From Catenaria anguillulae PL171 (Eukaryota > Blastocladiomycota > Blastocladiomycetes > Blastocladiales > Catenariaceae), in NCBI GenBank assembly GCA_002102555.1, contig MCFL01000269.1:1-33260 (forward strand): 33,260 bases of DNA, given 5' to 3'. Under the pieces are notes generated by a model. The model did not search any database. It had not been told where the DNA came from and saw only the letters and a list, made by a program, of their open reading frames with translations. Both the position numbers and the translations under genes were made by a program. Shown piece after piece: positions 10,131 to 22,710 of the stretch (the first letter of the stretch is position 1; each line of letters starts with the position of its first letter).

Positions 10131-11249
10131 ATGGTATTGTCACTCAATGCATTCCTCGTGCTCAGTCATGCACATGTGACCATGGCATAATGAATCCAGT
10201 TGCCGTTCGCCTGCCGACTCTGCCCTGACCGCCGATTTGGTTTTGTACACACAGGGCCGTCAAGAACTCATCAACCCAGAGGGCCTCCGTCTCGACGGTC
10301 GCCGTGCCCACGAGCTGCGTCGCATTTCCGCCAAGCCCGCCGTCCTCGCACAAGCCGACGGGTCCGCCTACATTGAAATCGGCAACACAAAGGTCCTGGC
10401 CGCCGTTTATGGCCCCCGCGAGGTTTGTTTTGTATTGTCACACTGCCGGACATCAATCCCCTTGGGAGGGTCTGACTTGTATCATGGCAACACAAATACC
10501 ACGATATAGTGTCGGATCCGTTCTCACGCCCTGCACGATCGTGCCGTCATCAATGTCGAGTACACTCAAGCTTCGTTTTCCCGGACCATTCGTCGCAAGC
10601 AACGCAAACTCGACCGGTTCGTACACTTCGTCTTGGCTCATCCCAGCCGAAGGTTCTCATCCTAACTCGATGATGTCTCCGTTCGCAGCAAGAACATGGA
10701 GCTCGCCATGCAATTACGTGAAACCTTCAGCGCCGTCGTGACCACGGAACAGTACCCTCGCTCGCAAATCGACATTTACTTGACGCTCATGCAGTCTGAC
10801 GGCGGTGAGGTCATGGCATGCATCAACGCTGCCACCTTGGCCTTGATCAATGCCGGCGTTGCCATGCGCGATTACGTGGTTGCATGCTCGGTTGGAATCT
10901 ACGACGGCACCCCGTTGCTCGGTGCGCGCTCGACCCTCTTCAAATTTCGCAAAAGACTGCCTACTCACTCAATTCTCTCTCCGTGGCAGATGTGAACCAC
11001 TTTGAGGAAGGCCCCAGCATACCCACACTCACGCTGGCCACGCTTCCGCGCACGGGCGACGTTGTCCTGATGCAATGCGAGCAGCGCTTGCACATGGACC
11101 GGCTGCAGGCTGCCATGGCGCTTGCGCAAGAAGGATGTGCGCAGATGCACACAAAGCTGGATGAGGTGGTGCGCAAGGAGCTGACCGAGTTGGCCATCAA
11201 GGTGGGTGAGCGGGAGGCGTCGGCAGCGTCCATGGGAACGTCAGTGTGA
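10131..11249 (+). CDS. RRP41: Exosome complex component RRP41 (SKI6/EXOSC4)
   Basis: This is a RNase PH-fold subunit of the nuclear and cytoplasmic RNA exosome ring, which guides RNA to 3'-5' degradation. Conserved segments in order are [103 protein letters not shown] and [17 protein letters not shown]. Exons are 10131-10133, 10255-10422, 10510-10616, 10689-10921 and 10990-11249, giving 256 residues with all phases consistent. The first coding exon is the ATG alone (donor gtattg), so the protein begins [19 protein letters not shown] later ATG upstream of the exon 2 acceptor could also open the frame but would require retaining the intron end. It shares a promoter region with SmF. Confidence 0.93.
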
Positions 11250-11623
11250 CCATTTGGTCTTGTTGGGGAGGCTGTATTTATCTTCAGTACACATATTTCC
11301 AATACGTTCACAACTTTATTCGACTCGTTTGCATGTGTTCGAAGGCTGCTCGCTGTTCAAGAGCGATCGGAGCTCGTAAGAGAAGACCGTACCGCGAGCT
11401 CAGGCAAGTCTCTTGCGCTTTGACAAGACATATCCGGATTCCAACGCCCGATGAGACCCCATGCATTAACGTAAAGAATCCGGTTTCTCTCAATATCCAG
11501 CACCATGTATGCTTGCCAGTCGTGTCGTGCTTGCGCCCTTGCCACTGCCGCCCGCTTGCTCTGGTCGTACACCGCGAACTGACATGCTGGGGTGTCCCGC
11601 CGCTTCGCTGATTCCCACAGCAC
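11250..11623. other. Intergenic stretch
   Basis: This contains the RRP41 3' UTR and the promoter or leader of the next plus-strand gene. A short A/T-rich patch (ctgtatttatcttcagtaca) follows the RRP41 stop. An extra 5' exon of the next gene could lie here but is not supported. Confidence 0.4.
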
Positions 11624-12767
11624 ATGCTTCGACAGCCTTTTGTGACGCAAGCGCAAAGCCAACACTCCGATTTTGACCTTGACTTTGACCTCGAGCTCGA
11701 CGTCAAACCCGCCGACTTGTCTCAACTCGCAACGCCCGCCAATCTACTCGGTCTCAACCGTCCGTCGCCCGCCTTGGCCAATTCTCCTACCAAGAGGCCC
11801 GGCTCGACGCCTTTTGCTGCTCATTTACTCCCCGCGGTATGCGCCGCTGGATGCCTACCGTCCTCTTGGTTGCCGTTCAATGACATGCACTGATCTTTGT
11901 GGGGTTGCCCCAAAACACCCATGTATGCAGAAAACCCCACCACTCGGACTCGCCGGCCCCAGCAGACTCCGCAACGAGGTCGTCCTCACTTCCTCGTCCT
12001 CTGGCTCATCATCATCGTCCAGCGTGTCAAGCAGGAGCTTTGCCTCAGGCTATTTGATCAAGAAAAACCTCGTCTCTGTCGGCACCTCACCTTCACACCC
12101 TTCAACACACCAGTCCGCCGCCATGCTGACCAGCTCGCCGCCCGGGTCGCCCGCCCATGTAACCATCGGGACGTCCCCTCCACCCGCGTCTTCTCCGAAA
12201 GCCGCATCGTCATCCTCGTCGGCCAAGCAAGCCATGTCGCCGCCCTCGAGTCCAGCGCACCACCACCACCATCGCCATCACCACGCGCCGGGCCGGCCAC
12301 TCTGGGAGCAATACATTCTGAGCGCAGATCTTCCCTCGGACATTGACGACAATGACGACGACGAGTACTTGCCCGAGCAGGACGCAGACATTGTCGCGGC
12401 CGACGGTGCAGAAGCATACGAGTACCTTGAGCGGCTACCAGAGGATGACGACGACGACGACGACGACGACGCGGGCGACGAGCTCGTGGCCGGCTTGGAC
12501 AAGCAGGAAACACGGTGGCTCAAGTATGAGCAGCTCATGCCTGCACAGGTCCTTGTCACGTGGCGCAGATTCTTGTATGTGGACGGTGGGTTGTTTGCAC
12601 TCAAGGTTTTGTTGGCCGTGCTCGTGTCGGCTGTGGTGTTTGGGTTGGTTGTGTCTTGGCAGAGTCCGTTGACGTTACTCACAAGTGATGGGTGGGTCAA
12701 GATGGCGGATGCAATTGGAAGGGTCAGGAGACTGGTGTTTGTACGAGCAGTTCGATTCGATTTGTGA
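11624..12767 (+). CDS. Predicted single-pass membrane protein with Ser-rich and acidic regions
   Basis: I do not recognise the family. Exons 11624-11836 and 11931-12767 join in phase (gtatgc donor, atgcag acceptor) and give 349 residues. In order the protein has a short acidic/aromatic repeat (DFDLDFDLELDV, about 17-28), a proline-rich linker, a Ser tract (SSSSGSSSSSSVSSRS), a His tract (HHHHHRHHH), a long acidic region with nine consecutive Asp (encoded by GAT plus eight GAC), and one strong hydrophobic segment near the C-terminus (ALKVLLAVLVSAVVFGLVVS). The conserved-looking part is around the helix, from KQETRWLKYEQLMPAQVLVT onward. It is probably anchored by the C-terminal helix with a long disordered cytosolic or nuclear N-terminus. 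An additional intron (gtgagt) overlaps the stop codon region, so the last residues are uncertain. Confidence 0.6.
12447..12470 (+). repeat. (GAC)8 trinucleotide repeat, encodes poly-Asp
   Basis: Eight perfect GAC codons follow a GAT and encode an Asp tract inside the predicted membrane protein. A perfect trinucleotide array in coding sequence is likely to vary in length between strains. Confidence 0.85.
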
Positions 12768-12988
12768 GTATCCTCTAATTGCGGTTTGGTTCTTGTTCTT
12801 GTTGAGTTATAGGTATTAATTTGGTTGAGTGAATCCGTTCCCTGCCTTTTTGGTGATTTTAGTATGACATGAAAATGAACCAGGCTCCTTGCCGAACAAG
12901 TGTGTGATTCTATATTGCATTGATACCGAGCAAAGTGACTCGCAAGCACTTCTCCACCCATCTTTCCCTCATGCGCCTCCGTTGACAG

Positions 12989-13988
12989 TTATCCGTTGTC
13001 CTTGCGCAACATTCCCGAGACCTTGAACCCACCTCGCGACCCGGCCATGCCGCCTCCACTGCTACCAACGATGCCTCCATGCCCAGTCGCCATGCCTGGC
13101 GGTAACTGGATTCCGCGATATTGCGGAGCGCGCAAGTGCCGAATGACATGATGTTCCGACGAGTTTGCTTCGTCAAAGTAGTTGAGATTAAGGTTGGCGG
13201 CGATGAGCTGGCCCAGCCGGCGCAATTCCTGAGCACATGTACACAGTGTAATGTCGTGAGCCGGCGAATGAGAGAAGCGAGTGGGGGAAACAATCATGGA
13301 GTACATTGACATTGGTCGACGAGCCCGAAATGCGGCGCTGGTCGACTTGAAATCCGTTGAACACGAGATAATAATACCTCGCCGAACGAGCACCGGTCGA
13401 ACCACGAGCCTCACGCTTGAGTCGAATGTACACATTGTGCAGAGCTCCACGAGTGTACAACGTGCTGTCGTGTGCAAACGTGTATTCCATGGTCTCCATG
13501 TTGAGCGTGTAGATGCGGCGCGGCCGGTAGTTGTGAATGGATGCGAGGGAAATGATGACACCAAAGAGCGGAAAGAGAAAGAGGTTCTTGAGGCAGTTTT
13601 TGCGTGGGAATGGTCAATCGGAGAAGCACATGGCTTGAGCCGCGAAGAGGTGGTGCCTGCGTACATTGTCCGAGACGAGATTCGTCGATGTCCAGACGAT
13701 GATGAAGAGGACGGACACGACCAGGCCCAACACGGCGACGTAAAGCTTGCGGTATCGCACAGATAACCGGTAGACTGTCGTGACACACAGTCAAAACAAT
13801 GGTAAGCCATTCCATTACCTTTCCCACGGGTACTGGTTCGATGGTTTCAACATACTATTTGGCCCCAGCCTTTCAAAGGGATATAACGGATTACTCTCCA
13901 GCTTTTCAAGCAGCTTGCTTTCTGCTGGGCGCATCCACCGCTCAATCCTCATGAGCACACCCGTCAGATTCTTGGGTATCGAAGCCAT
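12989..13988 (-). CDS. Two-helix membrane protein, TMEM249-like (tentative)
   Basis: Exons on the minus strand are 13988-13856, 13774-13665, 13586-13305 and 13228-12989, all in phase, giving 254 residues. The start ATG at 13988 is followed by an amphipathic region, then two membrane segments (KLYVAVLGLVVSVLFIIVWT and LFLFPLFGVIISLASI). Then comes a beta-rich domain (RRIYTLNMETMEYTF, LHNVYIRLK, YYYLVFNGFQVD) and a helix ending ANLNLNYFDEANSSEHHVIRH. The tail is Gly-rich. The last motif and the overall plan are what I associate with TMEM249, an auxiliary protein of the CatSper sperm Ca2+ channel. This assignment is from memory, not a search. A PH-like membrane protein of another family is the alternative. 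The gene is head-to-head with KATNAL2, which fits a flagellar role. Confidence 0.6.
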
Positions 13989-14285
13989 AATGCTGATCGT
14001 GTCTGTGTGTCAAGGTGTCGGGAGGTGCGGATGGTCCGAATCTGTCTTGGCTTGCGGAACCGTGAAAATTTCATAGGGTTAGTTCTCATTGGCAAAATGC
14101 ATAGTCTTCTGTTAGTCGTTTCATGGCCAACCGTTTCTCTCTGTTTTGTGTACAACGCAGCTCGTCGTCATCTCGGCGACCTTCCCACTGCGTTCGCGAT
14201 AAGCCGTTGAGAACCGTTGCACCTCGTATGTAGCCAACAAGTGCATGCCTTTTGCGATTGAGTGGCCAGTACTCGACTCGGTGCA
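13989..14285. promoter_or_regulatory. Shared divergent promoter region TMEM249-like / KATNAL2
   Basis: The two start codons lie 297 nt apart on opposite strands, so both promoters must lie here. No TATA box or ciliary-gene motif could be recognised with confidence. Joint regulation is inferred from the arrangement only. Confidence 0.45.
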
Positions 14286-16493
<2,208 letters not shown>

Positions 16494-17253
16494 ATAGAGA
16501 GTAGGTTCTGACACCCATTGGCAGGTCGGCGGGTTTGAATCCTTACCAATGAAACAAAACGATGACGTGCGGAAGGGATCCAGTACTGATGTCTCACCCT
16601 CGATCGTGGGTTTTCGCACAAGGTCCTGCCTTTACATTTGGGCGGTTTCCGATCGAGCAGATGTTTCTTCCCGGTTCCTCCGCTGAACGCTTGTGGGGAA
16701 AGTGCGCTGGAGCTGCAACGAGGATAGCCAAAGGCAGTACTCGCTCGACATGATCACAATATGGCGAGGTCGCCAAGAGTGATGCCAACGGATGGAAGCG
16801 ACCGAGAACCCACATGGTTGGAAGAGAAGCGAACCCCCAAAGTACATAGCTCGGGGCGAACAATCAGTGAGTAAGCATGTATACAGCCCGCGCAGGCGTT
16901 CACTATTCAAGCTAAGCATTGTATTGAAGCCGGGGGTTGGCTTTGGGCTGTTGGGCCAGGGCAGGAGTGGAATCGTGACGAGTTCGCTGACCTCTGTCCT
17001 GTACGCACGAGCAACGTTCTCGATGCATCCCCCAGCCCATCCCTGCATGCGTGGATCCTGTAACAAACGCAACTTTCTTCCGGCGCCTCGTCAAGCGCCC
17101 CTCACATGTCCATGCAACGGCAATATGCACACGCACACACGGCACCACCTACATGGATCATGCTGACGATGCCCAAATCGAGCGCTGCGCACGGGCCCTC
17201 TCAGCGAGCGATGTCACTGATCCGACACAGACACACAGCCAGCTGCTGCGCAG
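16494..17253. other. Intergenic stretch, about 760 nt
   Basis: This runs from the KATNAL2 stop codon to the TATA box of the first glucoamylase gene. It should contain the KATNAL2 3' UTR and upstream control elements of the glucoamylase. Open frames on both strands read as random sequence. Confidence 0.5.
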
Positions 17254-17259
17254 TATAAA
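17254..17259 (+). promoter_or_regulatory. TATA box of glucoamylase gene 1
   Basis: TATAAA in the context gcgcagTATAAAGtcgagg lies about 500 nt upstream of the start codon. The second glucoamylase gene has the same hexamer (ggTATAAAGct) at a comparable place, and both are followed by a related leader. The leader holds a likely intron starting shortly after the shared tccgtcgtgg (about 17385 here), which would explain the distance to the ATG. Confidence 0.6.
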
Positions 17260-17751
17260 GTCGAGGGAGATCCCCAACATCTTTCCAGCGATCCCACTCA
17301 TCACCATTCTCCTCGCCCTCCAAGCTGCTCGTCGTTAGCAGCCAACCATACAACTCATTACCCCTCCGGATCCACGTTTTCTCGTCCGTCGTGGTGCGTT
17401 AACCTCTTGGCTTTTTCATACTTGCCTCGCACTCCGAGCCGCCGCTGGCAGCGTCTTGCTGCACGCCCGTTCGCTTCCTGCCTTCTCCTGTGTTGTTGTG
17501 GTCCGACGGGCATCGCTTTCGGACTTGCCGTTGGCGGCGGCAGTTCACTGGGCATGTATGCGTGTGTGTGCAGACCCGGCTGGTAAGTGCAGATGGTCCT
17601 CATCTTGCATCAGATTGCTGCAATCTCGGCCCATGTCTCACGATGTGCTGGATCAGGGTCACTGACATTTGTGGCTGACATATTGTACTCCGAAACGAAC
17701 GCTTGTAGACGACCTCAATCTCATACAAGCTCGTAGCTAGCTTTCTCAACC
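17260..17751 (+). other. Leader of glucoamylase gene 1, probable 5' UTR with intron
   Basis: There is no conserved coding sequence between the TATA box and the ATG. The stretch is pyrimidine-rich and shares short blocks with the leader of the second copy (ctcgtcgttagcagcc versus ctcgtgactagcagcc, and tccgtcgtggt). A 5' UTR intron from about 17393 to an AG shortly before the ATG is likely but not proven. Confidence 0.45.
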
Positions 17752-19307
17752 ATGAAGCTCTCCATCCTCTTTGTCTTGGCGTGTTCCGCCCTCACCATCA
17801 CCGCCCAGTCGTTGGGCGCCGATTTCGATCGCTTTGTCAACGAACATCGTGACCTTTCCTTTAAGCTGACGCTCGAAAACATCAGCCCGGCTGGCACACA
17901 TCCCGGGTGTGTGATTGCCTCCCCTTCCAAGCACACGCCGCCGTATTACTTCCACTGGGTGCGCGATGGCGCCTTGGTCATGGACTCGTTGCTCGTCGCA
18001 TACGAAAAGACCACCGACCGTGCTCGTGCTGAGCTCTTGGAAAAGACCTTGTGGGACTTTGTTGGCATGACTCGCAAGATCCAGTCGGTCAAGACTTTGG
18101 CCGCCTCAGACTACGATCCGCTTGGTATTGCTGATGCAAAGTACAATGTTGACGGATCGGTACATAGGATTTTGCCATTTTGTCGACCTGTTGGTATGAT
18201 TTTGACCGGCTAACTGACATGCACTCTGTCGTCATTCGACAGGCATACATGGGCGACTGGGGCCGCCCGCAGCACGATGGCCCCGCACTCCGCGCCTCGT
18301 CGCTCATGCGCTTTGCTCAAGAGTATCTGCGCCGTGGCGGATCAATCGACCGTGTTCGCAACGAGCTCTACCGTCCCGCCTTGCCTGCCGACACGCCCAT
18401 CAAGACCGACTTGGAACTGACGACTCGTGCCCTCGGTAAGCCCAACTTTGACCTGTGGGAGGAGATCATGGGTCAACACTTTTACACCACGATTGCCCAA
18501 CGCCGTGCCCTCTTGACCGGTGCCAAGTTTGCGCGATTCATGAACGACGGCGGCGCAGGCGACTGGTACGCCACCAAGGCCAAGCAACTCGATGCCGAGC
18601 TCAACGCATACTGGGACGAGGAGCGCAAGTACATGATTGCCACGCGTGACTTTACCGAAGAGTATGGCCGCAAGAAGAAGGCTTCCAACTTGGACGTGGC
18701 CGTCATGCTCGGTGTCTTGCACTCGTACGGTGATGTTACGGACGATTTCTTTGCGCCAGACAATGATCGGGTGCTGGCAACTGTTCTTCGTCTCAAGCAA
18801 GCGCACCGTGCCGAGTTTCCGATCAACACGCGGTACCGCCCCGACCTCCCGCCGGCGATTGGTCGGTACACCGAGGATGTGTATGATGGGACTGAGAACA
18901 AGGGAACCAAGGGCAACCCGTGGTTCTTGACCACGATTGGGGCCGCCGAGCTCCATTACCGGATCGTCACGCGTGCAGCGCGGCGCGGGTCCATTGCCAT
19001 TTCCCAACTGGCACTCCCCTTCTACCAAGATGTGCTCGCTGGATCCGAGTTCAAGCCGCAGGCCGGTACTTTTGCGAAGGGATCGCAAGAGTTCAATGCC
19101 ATTACTCGCGGGTTGGTTCGCATGGGCGACTTGTACCTGGAACGTGTGCGTGTTCATTTAGGTCCTGACCGTCGCATGGCCGAGCAGCTTCACCGTGATA
19201 CCGGATTCCAGTTGTCGGCCTCGGACTTGACGTGGAATTATGCCTCGTTCTTGACGGCATCGTATGCCCGTGACGATGCCCGTGTTGCGTATCCTGGCGC
19301 ATTTTGA
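17752..19307 (+). CDS. Secreted glucoamylase, GH15 family, copy 1
   Basis: Glucoamylase (glucan 1,4-alpha-glucosidase) releases glucose from the non-reducing ends of starch or glycogen. The N-terminus MKLSILFVLACSALTITAQS is a typical signal peptide, so the enzyme is probably secreted. GH15 motifs are HWVRDGALVM, GDWGRPQHDGPALRA, FDLWEEIMGQHFYT with the general-acid Glu at about residue 209, GRYTEDVY-DG, NPWFLTT, and RMAEQ with the catalytic-base Glu at about 450, then QLSASDLTWNY. Exons 17752-18159 and 18243-19307 give 490 residues. The protein ends soon after the catalytic domain, so there is no starch-binding CBM20 module. The only coding intron (18160-18242) lies between DGS and AYMG. A seven-residue insert (TENKGTK) before GNPWF is absent in copy 2. 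Confidence 0.95.
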
Positions 19308-20229
19308 GCCATCGTGAGCGTGTCACTTGTTTCCAATCAGGATGTTTGAATAGTCGGTGTGATGTGTATTTCGTTTTTTTTTTTTGTTTGTTTATTTCCA
19401 CCGAGAATATAGCATAGAGGCAGTAAAAGAGCGTTGGCCACTTCCAAATTGCATCCGAAAAAGAATGGCTCGGAGATGAGCATGTTAGGAAGGAAAGCGC
19501 CGGCTTCGCAGGACGAACGCTCTCGCATAAATCATCGCCGTCAGAGCATGAGAGCATCATCATAGTCACGGCCATACCTCACCTAGGTACCTCCTATGTC
19601 AGCAGAACTTGAGCGGGACAGCTTCAGCCACTGTACCTGGTGATGGGGCCTCGCTTTGTGCGCTCGAAGTGGTTCCATTTTGCGTGGATGCGCATGCACA
19701 TAATTAGGTATTTGCCATCGATCCAGGGCGTTGGGATTAAATTAATGACGGCCACCGGTTGCAAGTCAGCTGATATTTCCACTCTGCGCTTGCACGTGTG
19801 CGATCGATTGTTGCATCGTCGATTCGGCAAGATCGAATGCCGACACTGGGGATCGCAAGTCAAGGCCAATCACGTAGTTGCACTGAAGATAGTGCAGCGA
19901 CTTGGGTGAGAGAGGGTTCTCTGCTCTATGTACCGGTACCTTGTTCTGAGGGCTTCTGGAATAGAATTGCGCAGCCGCAAACTAAAGTCATCTGAGAATT
20001 GAAGTTGGTCAGCGCCAAGCGAGCGCAGCAATGTTTTCGGTGCATGCATTGCGTTTCAGTCGCGAGTAGGATGTGTCAGAATGCGAAAAACCAGCAGAAG
20101 GAGAAGGAAATTGTTTGCTGCATGCACGTCCGGCCAAATTGCCAAGCGGGGCCAGAGCGCACGAAAGCTGGATCGCATTGACCCAACCGGTCAACAGCTG
20201 GTGAGGAGCACCCATGCTCACCTCGCGGG
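19308..20229. other. Intergenic stretch between the glucoamylase copies
   Basis: About 920 nt separate the stop codon of copy 1 from the TATA box of copy 2. A T-rich tract at about 19371-19390 is a likely part of the copy 1 3' end. No gene, transposon end or long repeat is seen. Confidence 0.5.
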
Positions 20230-20235
20230 TATAAA
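20230..20235 (+). promoter_or_regulatory. TATA box of glucoamylase gene 2
   Basis: TATAAA in cgcgggTATAAAGctgg lies about 610 nt upstream of the start codon and matches the TATA box of copy 1 in sequence and relative position. A likely 5' UTR intron with a strong gtaagt donor (tcgtcgtgGTAAGTtg, about 20397) and an AG near the ATG (cttcatag, about 20811) separates promoter and coding region. Confidence 0.6.
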
Positions 20236-20843
20236 GCTGGTCCTGATCCCCGCCATCGCTCCAGACGATTTCCAGCATCGACAAACACATTCCGTCGCTT
20301 TCATTCTCCTCCATAGCTCCGTCTCACGCTGCTCGTGACTAGCAGCCTCACGCTATTGCCTCATCCACCTTACAATCTCTCTTGCCGTCCGTCGTGGTAA
20401 GTTGTCGTTCGCTTGTTCCTACTGCTCCATCACCTAATCCTCATTTTCTTCCACTTTCCTGCCGTCCTCGCGACTCGCGACTCGCGGTTTCGTGCCTGTC
20501 GGCTCCATTGTCGAGCACAACTCTTTGAGTGAGCCGCGCTTCATGTCTCCGACTGATCTGAATCATTTTTTTGCCTTTTCGATTGCCTTCATCTTCTCCA
20601 AGTCTTTGCACGCGTCGTTTGTCGATCCGTGAATCGCACCACCTTGCCCTTCTTCACACACGAGCTCGGGCTTCGCTCTTCTGCCCTTTGTCATCCTTTG
20701 AAATACTCAATGCACTTGGCTTTCCATGCCCATGAAACTGACTGCAGTGCTCAAATCGACCCTCCGTTGCCCACCCTCTCGACACAGACGTTCCCGAGGC
20801 ACGCTTCATAGCCAGCTGTCTCTCGCCAACAACATTCCCAACC
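20236..20843 (+). other. Leader of glucoamylase gene 2, probable 5' UTR with intron
   Basis: This is a pyrimidine-rich stretch without coding sequence. It shares short blocks with the copy 1 leader before the proposed donor at about 20397. The part inside the proposed intron differs from copy 1. Confidence 0.45.
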
Positions 20844-22365
20844 ATGAAGCTCTCGATCCTCTTTGCCTTGGCGTGCTGCGCCCTCACCATTACCGCCCAG
20901 TCGTTGGGCGCTGACTTTGACCGCTTTGTCAACGAGCAACGCGAAACGTCATTCAACAAGGTCATGGCCAATGTGTCACCGCGCGACACCCACCCTGGCT
21001 GCGTCATTGCCTCTCCTTCTCGCACAGACCCGTACGTGGACATCATTCTTTGATAATTGTGCGTGAGGCTGGTATTGTTCTTACCGGAGGCATTTCTGAT
21101 TTTCCAGCCCATACTTTTTCTACTGGGTGCGCGACGGCGCGCTTGTCATGGACGCGCTGCTCGTGGCCTACGAAAAGACAACGGACCGTGCTCGCTCCGA
21201 GCTCTTGGAAAAGACCCTGTGGGACTTTGTCACATTCAACCGCAAGATTCAAACTGTCAAGACAAAGGCCGCGTCCGACTATGACCCGATTGGTATTGCC
21301 GATGCGAAGTACGAGGTCGACGGCCGCGCATACATGGGCGAGTGGGGTCGGCCGCAACTCGACGGCCCTGCGTTGCGTGCAACCACGCTCATGCGCTTTG
21401 CTCAAGAGTACCTGCGCCGTGGCGGATCGATCGACCGTGTCCGCAACGACCTCTACCGTGGTGTACTCCCAGCCGACACGCCGATCAAGATTGACTTGGA
21501 ACTGACGTCGCGCGCCCTGGGCAAGCCAAACTTTGACTTGTGGGAAGAGGTCATGGGCCAGCACTTTTACACGACCGCCGCGCAACGCCGAGCGCTACTC
21601 ACGGGTGCCAAGTTTGCGCGCTTCATGAACGACACGGGCGCCGGTGACTTTTACGATCGCCAAGCCCGCCCGCTGGACAATGTGCTCAACGCATATTGGG
21701 ACGAAGGCCGCAAGTACATGACGACCACGCGTGATTTCGTTCGTGGCGCGGATTACAAGCGATCCAACTTGGATGTGGCCACTATTCTCGGTGCATTGCA
21801 CACATATGGCGATGTCACCGACGATTTCTATGCGCCAGATAACGAACGTGTGCTTGCCACCATGCTGAGCCTCAAGAGAGCGCACCGCGCCACCTTTGCC
21901 ATCAATGCTCGCTACCGCCCCGACCTCCCGCCGGCGATTGGACGCTACACCGAAGACGTGTACTATGGTGGCAACCCGTGGTTCCTCACCACCATCGCCG
22001 CCGCCGAGCTCCATTACCGCACAGTCACCCGTGCGGCACGCCGCGGGTCAATTGCCGTTTCGCATGTTTCGCTGCCGTTCTACCAAGATTTGCTCGCTGG
22101 ATCCGAGTTCACGCCACAGGCCGGTAACTTTGCAAGGGGATCGCAAGAGTTCAACGCCATTACTCGCGGGTTGGTGCGCATGGGCGACTTGTTCTTGGAA
22201 CGTGTGCGGGTGCACTTGCGCCCCGGCGGCCGCATGGACGAGCAGTTGGATCGCAACACCGGTTTCCAACTGTCGGCCTCGGATTTGACGTGGAACTATG
22301 CTGCATTCTTGACGGCAGCGTATGCCCGTGATGATGCCCGTGTTGCGTATCCTAGCGCATTTTGA
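20844..22365 (+). CDS. Secreted glucoamylase, GH15 family, copy 2
   Basis: This tandem paralogue of the gene at 17752 has the same signal peptide start (MKLSILFALACCALTITAQS) and is closely similar throughout. GH15 motifs are present: FYWVRDGALVMDALL, GEWGRPQLDGPALRA, FDLWEEVMGQHFYT (general acid), GRYTEDVYYGGNPWFLTT, RMDEQ (catalytic base) and QLSASDLTWNY. Exons 20844-21031 and 21108-22365 give 481 residues. The single coding intron (21032-21107) splits the Pro codon in RTDP/PYF, a position where copy 1 is continuous; copy 2 in turn lacks the copy 1 intron. There is no starch-binding module. Both copies look functional, so they may differ in timing or conditions of expression. Confidence 0.95.
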
Positions 22366-22710
22366 GCCATCGGAATTGAAGGGAGGGTCGTGCATTTGTC
22401 ATTCCTACTGCCGGATCGTTGTCCATCAGACCCGAATCTCAATTGTCGTTGCTTCTTTAATTTCCTGTTTCCGCATCTATTGCACCCAACGTCCGCATGT
22501 CTTGCATCAGTTTTTCGGTGTTTCGCTGTACCAGTTTTGTCGACCATGTTGTCAAGTAGAATCTTCAATGTAACAAAGATTTGCATCCGCTCACGACATG
22601 ATCCCCTCAAGAGCTGTCCATTTGTCAGATAGATCAAGTTCAAGTCAATGGGAAACGTTTGGAATACGTCACTCCAGATACTATTACTCTGCCAATTTCA
22701 AAACAAAATT
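22366..22710. other. Convergent 3' flanks
   Basis: The glucoamylase (plus) and adenylosuccinate lyase (minus) genes end toward each other here. The stretch is A/T-richer than the coding DNA on both sides and should hold both 3' UTRs. No gene is seen. Confidence 0.55.

Noticed and set aside
12240-12480. CAC/GAC-rich tracts as possible array or satellite
   Set aside because: They encode His and Asp tracts in one open frame; there are no spacers or long repeat units.
13795-13830. Donor gtaatg for exon 1 of the TMEM249-like gene
   Set aside because: It leaves the reading frame out of phase. The gtatgt donor at 13855 joins exon 2 in phase and gives a typical 81-nt intron.
16525-16560. Second B-box-like sequence gggtttgaatcc
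   Set aside because: The flanking bases do not pair as a T stem, and no A box or acceptor stem is present.
19150-19250. Apparent loss of the catalytic base in the glucoamylases (Phe in TGFQLSASDLTW)
   Set aside because: The catalytic-base Glu aligns eight residues earlier, in RMAEQ and RMDEQ, and is present in both copies. The Phe replaces a different, non-catalytic Glu.
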